A stretch of 64,000 nt of DNA from Perognathus longimembris pacificus (GCF_023159225.1 NC_063172.1:60632828-60696827), one strand, 5' to 3'; positions 45,245 to 55,935 are shown, counted from the stretch's first letter. Notes: generated from the sequence alone by a model not told the origin. Numbers and translations are program-made.

Positions 45245-45329
45245 ATAGGGAGCACAGTATTGACTTTGATAAACACAGAAACCAGAATAGATACGAAATA
45301 ATTCTGTTATCCCAGAAAGTGGCAAAAGC

Positions 45330-46260
45330 CACTTTCTAAACACTGCTATCTGGTTTAGCCCGCCACTGATAATCCTTTTTCTGTCATTCTAAATGAGATT
45401 TATAATGTTTAAACTGTCATATACATCGAATCATACACTCTCTACTTCTCTCCAAATAGTATTTTAGTTTGGATGAGGTTTTTGAGATCTTCTTATACAA
45501 CACCAGCTCTTTTTTCTCTTTATTGTCCAGTTATACCCTATTGCCAAACATTATGCAGTCATGGGTTAATAGACACGAGTTAATGACAATTTGTGACAAT
45601 TAGGAGTACAGATGCTGTAAATATTTACATGAGAGATTTTAGGTGGATATATATTTCCATTTCTCCTCAGAAACTCACTAGATGTGGAACTGCTGGAACA
45701 ATTGCTAATGCATGGTTAATATTGTAAGAAACTGCCAGTTTTCAGAAATAAGTATGTAACTTGACATTCTCCCTGGAAAATGAAAGTCTCAGATGTTACC
45801 GATGCTTGTAACTCTCGACAGCAGTCCTGGCAGATGAGGAGTAGTGTCTCAAGCTTTGGGTTTGCACTTGGCTAATGATGACCATGTGGGGCCACTGGTA
45901 GATCCTGTTCTTCAAAGAAACCATTCAAATCCTTTGTGCTTTGTTATTGGGTAGCTTTGCGACTTCCCATTGAATCATATGGGTCATAGATACTCAACAA
46001 TAGACAGTATATATTTCAAGCATTTTCTCCCATTATATTATTTGCCTTTGCATTTTCTTAATGAAATTTTTCCAAAAAAAAGAGTAAATTTACTTAATTT
46101 TGATGTAATTCAGTTTGGCAATATTTCTCTTTAATGGTTAACACATTTTATGTTTGAGGAAGAAAAAAATAAAACCTTGCCCCATTCTGATACTGGAAAG
46201 ATTTGCTCCCATATGATTTAAAGTATTTTTTGTTATTATATAGTTTAGAGGATTTTTTCT
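45330..46260 (-). mobile_element. Ancient L1M 3' region (antisense)
   Basis: Ordered but decayed antisense L1M blocks: ACATCGAATCATACACTCTC, GGAACTGCTGGAACAATTGC, GTAAGAAACTGCCAGTTTTC, GAAACCATTCAAATCCTTTG, TCAAGCATTTTCTCCCATTA and TACTTAATTTTGATGTAATT. It starts about 80 bp beyond the solo LTR. Confidence 0.72.
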
Positions 46261-46261
46261 T

Positions 46262-46400
46262 TCTTTCTTATTACGCTTAAGTAGGTGCACAAAGGGATTG
46301 CCTTTTAACCAAGTAGTTTACTAATATAATATATCTTAATCAATATCACCCCATCCTTCCCCTATTATTTTGTCTATGTAGGCTGAGTAGTCATGTGAAG
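46262..46400 (-). mobile_element. L1 3' terminus of the second 3' UTR type (antisense)
   Basis: TTAAGTAGGTGCACAAAGGG, ATTGCCTTTTAACCAAGTAG and TAATCAATATCACCCCATCC match the termini at 12650 and 28685. Confidence 0.75.
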
Positions 46401-47444
46401 CTAATTTACATACATGGCATAAAATAAAGATGAATGTTGTTTTTTGATTTGGTATTCTAATGCCATTGTTTTGAAAGTATATTCATTATTTATTGAGTGC
46501 AAATGTGTTGGGGTACAGCTCTTATTTGTGTGGTATCGTTCCAGACATATTGTGTTCTCCCAATAATCTGTTTGTCTAACCTTGTGCCCATGCTATGTGG
46601 TCATGATTATTGTTTCCTATAGTAAGGAAATACACTCTTAATCCCTTGGTTTCTGCAATGAACTGAAAGGGTAGTTGTGAAGACATCAATAGAATATAAT
46701 TGATATTTGAAACTATTGATAAAGATTTTTTTCGGGAATAAAGGAAGACTTTCAATGTGGATACTAGCAGGATGGGTTGGGATAACAAGGAAAGATGAAG
46801 ATAAATATGATCAAATTCAATAGTTTACATGATTGAAATATGACTGAATAGAATAATAGGACCTGTTGAAATTGCCTTAGGAAGGGGGAAAAGAGAGTAG
46901 TAGAGGAAGTGAAATTTATTGGAAAACATTGAAATATCTTTTCTGTGATACTAATACATGCTAATAAAGAATATAATTGTTATGTTGGGTACTGGAAAAA
47001 ACTGTTGTGTCTTAATAAAACTACTAGATTTAAATCTTGAGGACAGTAGATTCAGGACTGCAGGAAAAAATGGTCTTTGAGAAAGGGAAGAAAATCGGAT
47101 TGACAATAGAGTTTGTGGCTATCAAATGGGAAACAAGGAAAGAGGTGCCAGCATTTTATACACATCTGTCTACAAAGTGAAGAAACAACTGATACTGGAT
47201 CCAGCAAAGCTATGGTCATTTACAAAGGCGAATCCATTTTGTTGACCACTTCTTGACTACTCTATGTGAAGTGGCACAGGAGTACAATGACTTTTTCAGA
47301 AACAAGCTGGAACACAGATTCTTTATGTTCCATCAAATTATTCTTTGATTGTCAAAAATACAGAAAAATAACTATGAAATTGTAGGAGCTTGTTCTAAGA
47401 AAGACACTTAGAATGAACTTTATCCAATCAATGTATTACTTAAA
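46401..47444. other. Anonymous AT-rich DNA
   Basis: About 1 kb unassigned. 46780-46960 vaguely resembles old rodent L1 3' UTR, but the agreement is too weak to call. Confidence 0.4.
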
Positions 47445-47790
47445 AACTGGCCAGGCAAGGTGACTCAAGCTTATAATCCTAATTACATGGGACAGGGTGG
47501 TTAAAGAAGCTTGAGCTTGGTTCAAGGCCAGTCACAGTTAAAAAGTTCAGGAGACTCCATCCCAATCAGTATTTGAGTTTGGTGGCTTGCACTTGTTATT
47601 CCAACTAGAGGGAGCATGAATGCACAATGACAGAGCACAAGGCTGTGGGCTTGTCATCCCCAGCAACATGGATAAGCAGAGCCTAAATAGGCTGGCCTGG
47701 GTATAAAGTGAGACTCTACCTCAAAAATGATTAAGACAAAAAGGGGTTGAAAGTATGGCTCAAAAAAATCATAAAACAAGCTTCAGTGCA
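47445..47790 (+). mobile_element. B1-B1-ID composite SINE (old)
   Basis: A first B1-like unit (GCCAGGCAAGGTGACTCAAG, CTTATAATCCTAATTACATG), a second (GGTGGCTTGCACTTGTTATT) and an ID-like portion (CAGAGCACAAGGCTGTGGG), with additional B1-like wording (GGCTGGCCTGGGTATAAAGT). Confidence 0.62.
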
Positions 47791-48072
47791 TTATTTTCAG
47801 TCTAACACATGTTAAACAAGCCAAAAAGTCATTATAGGAAAGAATAAAAAACCAAACAAGGCATAAACTCACATGCATATTTTAATTCATATATAAATAA
47901 TTTCAATGTCCTATGTATGATTCTAGGACTTTTAAAGAAAGTTTCAACACTTTTAATGAAGCAAGTACTTTTGATATCCAAATCTCTAAGAACATAGCTC
48001 CTAAGTCAGAAGGACATTAAGTCCATATTACTTATTAGTTTTGGTGGAAAAAAATCTAAATAAGTTATTAAC

Positions 48073-48281
48073 TGGGTGCCAGTGGCTCATGCCTGTAATC
48101 CTAGCTACTCAGGAGGTTGAGATCTGAGGAATGCAATTCAATGCCAACCTGGACAGGCAAGTCCGTGAGACTCTTTATCTCTAATAAACTACTTTGAAAA
48201 AGTCAGAAGTGGTACTGTGGCTCAAGTAGTAGAGAACAGCACCCAGGCTCTGAGTTCAAGCCCCAGGGCCGGAAAAAAAAC
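48073..48281 (+). mobile_element. 7SL-headed Geo SINE with imperfect target duplication
   Basis: The 7SL-like head is well preserved: GGTGCCAGTGGCTCATGCCT, GTAATCCTAGCTACTCAGGA, GGTTGAGATCTGAGGAATG. The Geo monomer carries an internal deletion around AGTAGTAGAGAACAGCACCC. Flanks 48056-48072 and 48282-48298 share CTAAATAA and TAAC with four mismatches over 17 bp. Confidence 0.88.
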
Positions 48282-48298
48282 CTAAATAAAATACTAAC

Positions 48299-48802
48299 AA
48301 CAAAATAACAAATGATGGCATATGGAAAGGGCATTTAAATACTAAAAGCCTATTAATTTTATGCTAATGGATATTAGGAGCAAATATGACAAATATCTAT
48401 ATATGTCAAAAAGTAATAAATTCAAGGCTGGTGTAACATTGAGTGACATAGATTGGTAGATTCATATTTGCTACACTAAATGTCATAGATCAGAGTCCCA
48501 AAGTCATTAGTTTTCCCAGCAAGAAATTATCATAGATATTCCCATTGGATTACAAACAAAATAAAGTATTCATTACTAACAAGAGAAATGCAATACAAAC
48601 CAGTGAAATTGGTCTGAAGAAAAATGACCAGACTTGTATTATTTGCATCCTATATTATAAAAATAGAAATGAAGTCTATTTTGTAAGTTAAGAATAACAT
48701 ACTTTAAGTCCTAGAAAAGCAATTATAAATTAAACCCAAAGAATTCATTGAAGTTTCAGAGCATAAAATTAGTATGCAATATCAATAGATCTAACTAGAA
48801 TA
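48299..48802. other. Anonymous AT-rich DNA
   Basis: No recognisable feature. Confidence 0.4.
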
Positions 48803-48870
48803 GGGATCAGCAAACATTTTCTGAAAAAGGCAAGAGATTAAATAGATTTGTTGGCTAAGAGATAATGTTT
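48803..48870 (+). mobile_element. hAT-Charlie-type MITE scrap (MER20-like)
   Basis: GGGATCAGCAAACATTTTCT, GAAAAAGGCAAGAGATTAAA, TAGATTTGTTGGCT resembles the start of an old mammalian non-autonomous hAT element. Short and diverged; the family name is from memory. Confidence 0.5.
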
Positions 48871-49379
48871 TACTAGCTTCTTATGAAAAATGAAAATGAA
48901 TTTTTATGAAAATGTTATTTATGAAATTTAACATAAAACAGCTTAGTAAGTTTTACTCAGATTGCACAGAGAATGATCACATTTTCTTTACTTAGAAAAA
49001 TAGAAGAATTTTTTTGAGATCACCTCGTTTACTTGATGTTACTGATCTCTAATCATGGAAAACTATTAGAACTATTCAAATATTTTCCAGAAAGTACTTG
49101 CTGGTGAACTTTCATTTTTAAAACCATGTAAATTTCTCCCCATAACTCTTTTTATGCTCCACACATATTTTTACCATGATTTGAAGTAATATGTATCTAC
49201 AGATTTAACTTCAAGTGGCACTGAATTAGTTTACTTAATTATATAAGATATTTGAGAAGGTCTATGAAAATATACTTACCTACACTTGTTTCAGGCAGAC
49301 TTCATAGAGACCAATTTTTCAGCACTTAAACTCAGCACTGACTCCTTGAAGAAATGACAATTGGCTCTGTGTCATGGTT
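48871..49379. other. Anonymous AT-rich DNA
   Basis: No recognisable feature. Confidence 0.4.
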
Positions 49380-50800
49380 TTCTGTGTAAACCAGCTAACT
49401 AATCACCACATGATCAAGTCACAGAACTATTCTACCACCACAAAGCTCTCCACTCTGCTTCATTGGCCAGGCCACCACCACCATCTCCGTCTCTGGTCTG
49501 TGACAACCACTAATCTCTGCCTCACCTCTCTAATGTCTTCATTTTAAAAAGTATGAGCCAGGTGCTAGTGGCTCATGCCTGTAAATCCTAGCTACTATGG
49601 AGGCTTAGGTCTGAGGATCATGGTTCAAAGCCAATGTGGGCAGGAAAGTCTGTGAAGCTGTTATGTCCAATTAACTACAAGAAAGCCAGAAGAGGACATG
49701 TGGCTCACGTGGTAGAGTGCTAGCTTTGAGCAAAATACCTCAGGGACGGTGCCCAGGCCCTGAGTTCAAGCCATAGACTGACAGGAAAAAAAAGAAAGAA
49801 AAAAACTTGTATGAGTGAAATCATACAGCCTGCAAACATTTAAGATTCTTTTCTACACTTTATAATGCCCTTGAAATAATTAAAATTGTTGGCTACATCA
49901 AACCTTTCATTTTTATTGTATAAGATTGATATAGCTATCCCATATTTTGTTCAATAATTGAAAGACATTTCATCATTTCTTATTTTGAGTGCTATACATA
50001 AAGCTCCCGTTAAATTTTGTGTAGGTTTTATTTTATATAATTTAATTTTCATTTCTCCATAAATGACATTTTTTCATTTCACCATGTGAGTGTTCAAGAA
50101 TTTATTTTCTGACTGATAGAATATGTATCTACTTAGTGTTTTAAGAATGGCCAACATATTTTATAGATATTTAAAATACTCCCTAGCAATGTAGGAGAAA
50201 TTGTTTATCTTTTTGTCAGCATTGGATGATGTTAATATTTATTATTTTAATTGATTTGACAAGTATGTAAGAGATTCTATCTCACTATGTTTTTTCCCTG
50301 ACTAATAATTAATATTTTCCTTGTGCATATTTGTCATTTATATGTCTTCGTTAGTGAACATCACTTCATACATTTTGCCCATAACCCATTTTCCTGATGC
50401 TCACTTTATCCTGTTGAGTTTTGAGTTGTGTTTCAGATGTGTGCTACTCAGATATTTTCTTCATGTTTATTAATTCTGTTTTTAGCCTCTTCATAGAGCA
50501 AAAGGTTTGACCTTTGATGGTTTGTTCATCAATTTTGCCATTTATGGATTACATTTTGGTCATACTCAAGAATTTCTCATTAACCCCTGTGTCCCTAAGA
50601 TTTTCCCCTACTACAAAATAATTTAATTTCACATTTCACATTTAAATCTGTTCACTAAGTATTTTTACATAGAGTAAGACTTGTCTCAAATGTATATATG
50701 TTATATAGACATATAGCTATTAAACACCATTATGTGAAGACTGTTCTATATTGAATTCATTTTACCCAATTTTCAGAAATCTGTATTTTTATTATATAAC
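49380..50800 (-). mobile_element. Ancient L1M 3' region (antisense), split by a SINE
   Basis: Antisense L1M wording before the SINE (CCACCACCACCATCTCCGTC, GACAACCACTAATCTCTGCC) continues after it (GAGTGAAATCATACAGCCTG, AAAGACATTTCATCATTTC, TCATTTCTCCATAAATGACA). A longer, weaker match follows (TTTGACCTTTGATGGTTTG, GTCATACTCAAGAATTTCTC). The far half is the least certain. Confidence 0.65.
49558..49808 (+). mobile_element. 7SL-headed Geo SINE inside the L1M
   Basis: GTGCTAGTGGCTCATGCCTG, ATCCTAGCTACTATGGAGGC, GGTTCAAAGCCAATGTGGGC, then a Geo monomer (TGGCTCACGTGGTAGAGTGC, CAGGGACGGTGCCCAGGCCC) and an A-rich tail. An exact GTATGAG repeat at 49551-49557 and 49809-49815 marks the target duplication. 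Confidence 0.9.
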
Positions 50801-52204
50801 TATATATTAAGTACATTTATATTCATGCACATGTATATAAACCCATATGTGTGTATATATGTTGTACATGTGTATGTGTGAATTCATTTCCATTAATAGA
50901 TAATGGGACATTTAAATTATATATTTTGTTGGGTGATCTATGATTATTTATACTTTGCAGTCCACTCCACACTATTGGATAAGCTAAGGTTGTGTAGCTG
51001 ATGGGTAAAATTGTGTATAATATGCCCCAAGTGTTTTCATGTGTTGAGGCTGTAGGGCAGCCAGGAATCTCAGACATCAGCAGACTGGGCTCACACCTGA
51101 GAATGGTATTCATATGTGGTTTGTGCCAGGTTACCCATGCTATTTTCTCCAACACCACGAATGGAAAGGACCCTCATACCACCCCTCAAGGACAGACTCG
51201 GCCTTTAACCATCACTGCAAGTGGCTGTGGTCCCTCCTTCCCACCTGGAGGGTTTGGATGTCCAGGAAATACCTTACTAGACGAAGTGAAGGTTGGCCAC
51301 AGGTTTTCCTGTAGTGTTTGGAAAGATGCAATTTGATATTTTCTAAAAGTTCTCTTCCTTGTTAAATAATCTCTGATATGACCATTAGCTATAGACCAGA
51401 GGACTTATCATGGGTTTGTTGTTGGGTTTTTTTTTTTTTTGTCTGAATCCATGACCCTGGGTTGCTGACTTTCCCTAGTCCTGAATATGGCTTTTCTCGT
51501 AAGCCGGGGAGCTCACTGCTGTATCTTTCTCTGGGTGTGAGGCTCCTCCATCAGTCTCTCTCCTCTACACTGCTCTAAGACTTCTTAGTTTACATACACA
51601 TAGTCTCCAGTATTTTTGCTGTTTTCAGTGGGAGGAATATGGTGAACATGTTTATTCCATCTGTTACTCTTGATGTCCTCAATTCTTCAAGCAAATGTTC
51701 TCACAAAAAGGCTAATAGTCTTAATGAGGTTTATTTTCTCAGGACACATTTCTTCATCTGCTGCAATCAAACAAAATTTAATTAACTCAACATTGATAAA
51801 CAGTTTCCTTCCTTGTTTGATTATGAATGAGCTCTTCAGAAACTTAACTTTGGTTTAAGCTTCATCTTATTTTTTGTTATTTTTTTTAAATAAACATTGT
51901 TTTGTTGCAATAGTCCATTATAAAGCTCTTAATTTTTATATAAGTTGTTTTTCTGTGAGTGGAAATATTATACTGATTTATTGGTGAAATATTATACTGA
52001 TTGATTGGTGAAATATTATTTAACAATTACTATTAATTTATCATGGCCACCTCACTTCTACATAATAAGCACAATGCTTTTGCCACCTAATTTAATAACA
52101 CAAAAATCCATACTCTTCTAAACTGATAAAACACAGCATTGTGAGCTGACTTTCTCCCTTTGACATGGCAGGAAAATATTGCTAAGAACAAATAATTAAG
52201 AACC
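50801..52204. other. Anonymous DNA
   Basis: About 1.4 kb unassigned. A TATATG/TGTG-rich run lies at 50820-50880. 50995-51330 is GC-richer with overlapping open frames on both strands (51001-51336 plus, 50823-51158 minus) but no recognised domain. A 22-bp unit with core GAAATATTATACTGATT is tandemly duplicated near 51961-52018. Confidence 0.4.
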
Positions 52205-52520
52205 AAGCATGATGGCTCATGTCTGTAATCCAAGCTATATAGGAGGCCAAGAGGTGGAGAAGTGTTGTTTAAGATCAGATTGGCAACTAAGTTAGCAAGA
52301 CTGTATCTCAACAAATAAGGCAAGCATGACGGCTCTCACAAATGATCCTAGCTATCTGAGGGTCATGGGAGAAATATGAAGATCAAAGTCCTCAGACAGC
52401 TCAGGTAAAAATTAACTTATTACAGCAAAATACAAACAAATAAACAAAAAGGCCATTGGCATGGCTGAAGCTAAGTGCCTCCCAAGCAAGCAAAATATCC
52501 CAAGTTCAAACCAAAATCCT
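52205..52520 (+). mobile_element. B1-B1-ID composite SINE
   Basis: Two B1-like units (AAGCATGATGGCTCATGTCT, GTAATCCAAGCTATATAGGA; GCAAGCATGACGGCTCTCAC, AAATGATCCTAGCTATCTGA) and an ID-like unit (CATGGCTGAAGCTAAGTGCC, AAGCAAGCAAAATATCCCAA). Confidence 0.72.
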
Positions 52521-52624
52521 CCCCCAAAGTAAAATAAACACATAAATGAATAAATAATTGTCTGCCAAAGTATAGATTGAGGCATGTTATTACAAAGGCA
52601 AAAATATAACCTCTTGCTATAATT

Positions 52625-52868
52625 GCGTGTGTGTGTGCACGCGCGCACTGGTCCTGGGGCTTGAACTGTGGGAATGCAAGCTGTCTTTGAGGTTTTGTGG
52701 TCAAGGCTACTGCTCTATCACTTGAGCCAGAGCTCCCTTTCCAGCTTATTGTAGTTAATTGGAGATAAGATTTTCTTGGTTTTCCTGAAAGGACTGTCTT
52801 TGATTCACTATCCTTACATATCAGCTTTCTAAGCAGCTAGGATTAGAGGCATAAGCTACTAGCTCTGG
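52625..52868 (-). mobile_element. 7SL-headed Geo SINE with CG/CA tail (antisense)
   Basis: The tract GTGTGTGTGTGCACGCGCGC passes directly into CACTGGTCCTGGGGCTTGAA (Geo, antisense). TCACTTGAGCCAGAGCTCCC, the linker AGTTAATTGGAGATAAGATT and an eroded 7SL head ending GGCATAAGCTACTAGCTC follow. The 52412-52704 minus frames are read-through. Confidence 0.83.
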
Positions 52869-52879
52869 GATAGGTTAAT

Positions 52880-53512
52880 TTTTTTTTTATTGTCAAGGTG
52901 ATGTAAGAGGGATTACAGTTACATAGGTGAGATAGTGAGTACATTTCTTATTAACCTGTTACCTCCTCCTTCATTTTTCTCCCACTTCCCTTCTCCCTAA
53001 TCCCACCCCCCACACTCAAGTTGTACAGTAGTTTTACAACATGTTGGCTAGTAAAAGTATCACTGTTGCATTAGTTCACCTTTTACCTTTCATCTCACCA
53101 TTTTGATGTTCCCCTTCCTTTCCCTAATTCAGATAAACATATATACAATACCCAGGGTACCAAAATCAAATACAGTGACAACAGGGGTTAAACCATAGGA
53201 TAGAAAAACAAAAGAAAAGGGCATAATTTCTAATAGTACATTGAAAATAACGATTAGCCACTTATTTCCATAACTTAGATTTCATTTCGCTCAACATTGT
53301 CTAAGGTGATCATATGTGTATAGCTATTGAGCTACTGTGATCATCTGTTACAGCTATCCTAGACATTTACTAATTATTATCAATGAGGGAAACCATAGAG
53401 TTGATGTTTCTTTGGGTCTGGATCACTTCACTTAGTATGATTTTTCGAATTTTTCCATTTCCTTCTTTCTCATAGAAGCATACAATTTCACTGTGTATAT
53501 ATACCACACATC
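52880..53512 (-). mobile_element. L1 3' UTR and ORF2 end (antisense arm of an inverted L1 pair)
   Basis: Common L1 3' UTR from its terminus (TTTTATTGTCAAGGTGATGT) through CTCAAGTTGTACAGTAG, ACATATATACAATACCCAGG and TTTCCATAACTTAGATTTCA to the last ORF2 codons (CATACAATTTCACTGTGTAT). It stops abruptly at about 53512, where L1 sequence continues in the opposite orientation. Confidence 0.85.
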
Positions 53513-54575
53513 TTGCCAATAAAAATCAAACATTTTCTGAAAGTGAAAGGCTGGAATAAAATCTATCAAGCAAATGACTCCCATAGTCAGGCTAGAGCCG
53601 CAATCCTACTATCAGATAAAATTGACTTCAAATTAAAATTAGTGAGGAGAGACAAGGAAAGTTATTACATACTAATAAAGGGATTTCTCCTACAGGAGGA
53701 TATAACCATCCTAAATATCTACCTATCAAATGCTGGAACACTCAACATCATTAAACAAACACTACTTATTCTAAAAACACACATAGACCCAAACACATTG
53801 AACTTTGGAGACTTTAACACAGCACTGTTGCCTCTGGATATATCAACATGGCAAAAACTCAACAGAGAAACCTCAGAACTAAACAACTGCATAGATCAAC
53901 TAGACTTAACTAACATTTACAGAATATTCCACCCAGCAACACCAGAATATACATTCTTCTCGGCAGCACATGGATCATTCTCCAAAATGGACCACATTTT
54001 AGGTCATAAAACAAATTTGTGCAAATTCAGAAATATTGAAACTATTCCCAGCACTCCCTCAGACCACAATGGAACAAAATTAGAGCTCAACACCAAAAGC
54101 CACCATAGAAAATCCTGTAACTCATCGAGACTGAGCAACACATTGTTGAACTGCCAGTGGGTCATCAAAGAAATCAGAATGGAAATTCAAACGTTTTTGG
54201 CATTTAACTAAAAATAAAACACAAAATACCAGCTCTTTGGGGACATGGCAAAGGCAGTCTTCAGAAGAAATTGTACAGCTCTGAGTGACTCCATCAACAA
54301 ACTGGAGAAATTACAATCCAACAATTTAATGAAGCACCTGAAGCTCCTTAAAAAAGAGCAACAAGCCAAACCCCAAGCCAATACATGAAACAAATCATTA
54401 ACATAAAATCAGAATTAAATGAATTAGAGTCCAAAAAACAAACAAAAAATAGGATCAACAGAGTTAGTTGTTGAAAAAAATTAACAAAATTGACAGACCT
54501 TTAGTAACTCTTGCCAAAAACAAAGAAGACAGCACACCCAAATAAACAAAACCAGAGATGAGAAGGGACTGGGTT
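53513..54575 (+). pseudogene. L1 ORF2 endonuclease-domain pseudogene (sense arm)
   Basis: The frame 53513-54211 (232 codons) is the N-terminal endonuclease of LINE-1 ORF2, which nicks target DNA for insertion. Visible blocks, in order: VKGWNKIYQAN, a Y-x-IL-IKG strand, ITILNIYLSNAG, the catalytic GDFNT box, ELNNCIDQLDLTNIYRIFHP, PEYTFFSAAHGSFSKMDHIL and the terminal SDHN (usually SDHS; the catalytic Asp-His pair is kept). The extreme N-terminus with the first catalytic residues is missing. ORF2 wording continues with stops to about 54575 (NKIDRPLVTLAKNK). It is a broken, non-functional remnant despite the long opening. Confidence 0.9.
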
Positions 54576-54577
54576 GC

Positions 54578-54715
54578 TTTGTAGTTAGCATTTCAAACAG
54601 AAAGGGCAACAATTTTTGTCAGTTACTGAGTACTACTATTGTACTCAAAGTGAAAGCAAACATACAACATATGATCAAATGAGCATGGTTGTGTTCTGAT
54701 AAAACATCATTCCTG
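54578..54715 (+). mobile_element. hAT-Charlie-type MITE fragment (MER20-like)
   Basis: Sense wording of the 3' half: GCTTTGTAGTTAGCATTTCA, AAAGTGAAAGCAAACATACA, ATGAGCATGGTTGTGTTCTG and ATAAAACATCATT. It directly abuts the L1 ORF2 end, so the L1 probably inserted into or beside it. Confidence 0.6.
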
Positions 54716-54904
54716 ACTCTGGAATCTTGTATTCCAGAAAGAAACTGAACAGAAAAGAGTAAGTACTTATTTGTCTTAACATTCACATAAAGTGACCAAA
54801 GGAGGGTGTTCTTAGGAGAGGATCACAAGAGCTCAATAAATATGTGTATATAATTGTATAAAACAATGCTTATCAAAATGAACTCCAAGAAATTGAAACA
54901 AAAG
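54716..54904. other. Anonymous DNA
   Basis: No recognisable feature. Confidence 0.4.
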
Positions 54905-55265
54905 TTTGCTTTTTTTTAATTGCCATATTTTCAGGTTTTTTTCTTTATTTTTTTCTCTGATTTACTCTGTTTTGTCTCTGCTGATTTCTGTACTCTTTGT
55001 CTGGTATGTAAGTTTTATCTGATTTGGAGAAGGGAAGGGGAAACACAGAAATGTTGGGATAAAGGGTGAACCAATTCAACAGTGATATTCTCAAGACACT
55101 GTTTTGGAAATGAACTGTACAACTGGAAAGGGGGAGGGAAAATGGAGGGTAAAACTGGGTGAGAATGAGGGAGGGGTTGACACTGTTCAAAAAGAAATGT
55201 ACCCATTATTTGACTTATGTAACTGTAACCCTCTGCATATCTTTACAAAGATTTTTTTTACATAA
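54905..55265 (+). mobile_element. L1 3' UTR fragment
   Basis: Sense L1 3' UTR: T-rich start, TCTGCTGATTTCTGTACTCT, GTTTTATCTGATTTGGAGAA, GGGTGAACCAATTCAACAGT, CTCAAGACACTGTTTTGGAA, GAGAATGAGGGAGGGGTTGA and TTATGTAACTGTAACCCTCT. Same subtype as 10793-11200. The antisense frames here are not genes. Confidence 0.85.
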
Positions 55266-55445
55266 TAAGTACTGTATGTAAGTGATTTCCTCAGAGTAAA
55301 GGTGACTGACTTCAAAGATACATAAGGTAACTTTCTATTAGATTGGTTAGGGTGTACTGCCTTGTCAAAACATTAAGTTGTATACTTAAACTAATGAGTT
55401 TTATTGTGTACAATTACACATCAACAAAACAAAAAATGATAAATT
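55266..55445 (+). mobile_element. Ancient L1M 3' terminus
   Basis: ACATTAAGTTGTATACTTAA, ACTAATGAGTTTTATTGTGT and ACAATTACACATCAACAAAA match the common terminus of old mammalian L1 elements; the upstream part is weak. Confidence 0.6.
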
Positions 55446-55635
55446 ACATTATGACAAGAGGAACAACTTGAACATAGAGTATGTTAAATAAATATTGAGC
55501 CAATATTAAATTTTATTAATTTTATAGTTATATGGATATAGAATATTCTTTTTATGATAAATCTGAGATAATTTAGTAGTAACAGTTTAAGATGCCTATA
55601 AACCTCTTTATCCTCTTTATTTGGACAGTCACTCT

Positions 55636-55690
55636 GTGTGTGTATGTGTGTGGGTGAGAGAGAGAGAGGAAGAGAGAGAGAGAGACAATA
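55636..55690. repeat. (TG)n/(GA)n compound repeat
   Basis: A GTGTGTGTATGTGTGTGGGT run followed by GAGAGAGAGAGAGGAAGAGA-type purine sequence. Confidence 0.95.
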
Positions 55691-55935
55691 GGTATTAGTT
55701 CACAGGATTTAAGAGTCTGACAAGTCTAATATTGGAGGCAAGCCAATAGACTGAAGACAGAGGGAAGTTGATGTTGCAAACTCAAGTCTAATACCAGTTT
55801 GAAACCAGAATTCTCTTTTCTTGAGGGCCCTCAATCTTTTTCTCTTAAGGCTTTCAATTGATTGGATAAGTGCCACCCAATTATTGGAGATAATCGGATT
55901 TACTAGAATTTACATTTTAATAAAATAATATTTGC
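55691..55935. mobile_element. Ancient L1M-like 3' UTR segment
   Basis: The GA-repeat is followed by TTAGTTCACAGGATTTAAGA, GTCTGACAAGTCTAATATTG, TTCTCTTAAGGCTTTCAATT, GATTGGATAAGTGCCACCC and GGAGATAATCGGATTTACT. This order is typical of a widespread ancient mammalian repeat that I associate with L1M 3' ends. Orientation and family are uncertain. Confidence 0.5.

Noticed and set aside
44926..45343. Frames of 73-139 codons on both strands in the solo LTR
   Set aside because: They are non-coding LTR sequence with high GC and few stops; they match no retroviral protein region and run past the LTR edge into host DNA.
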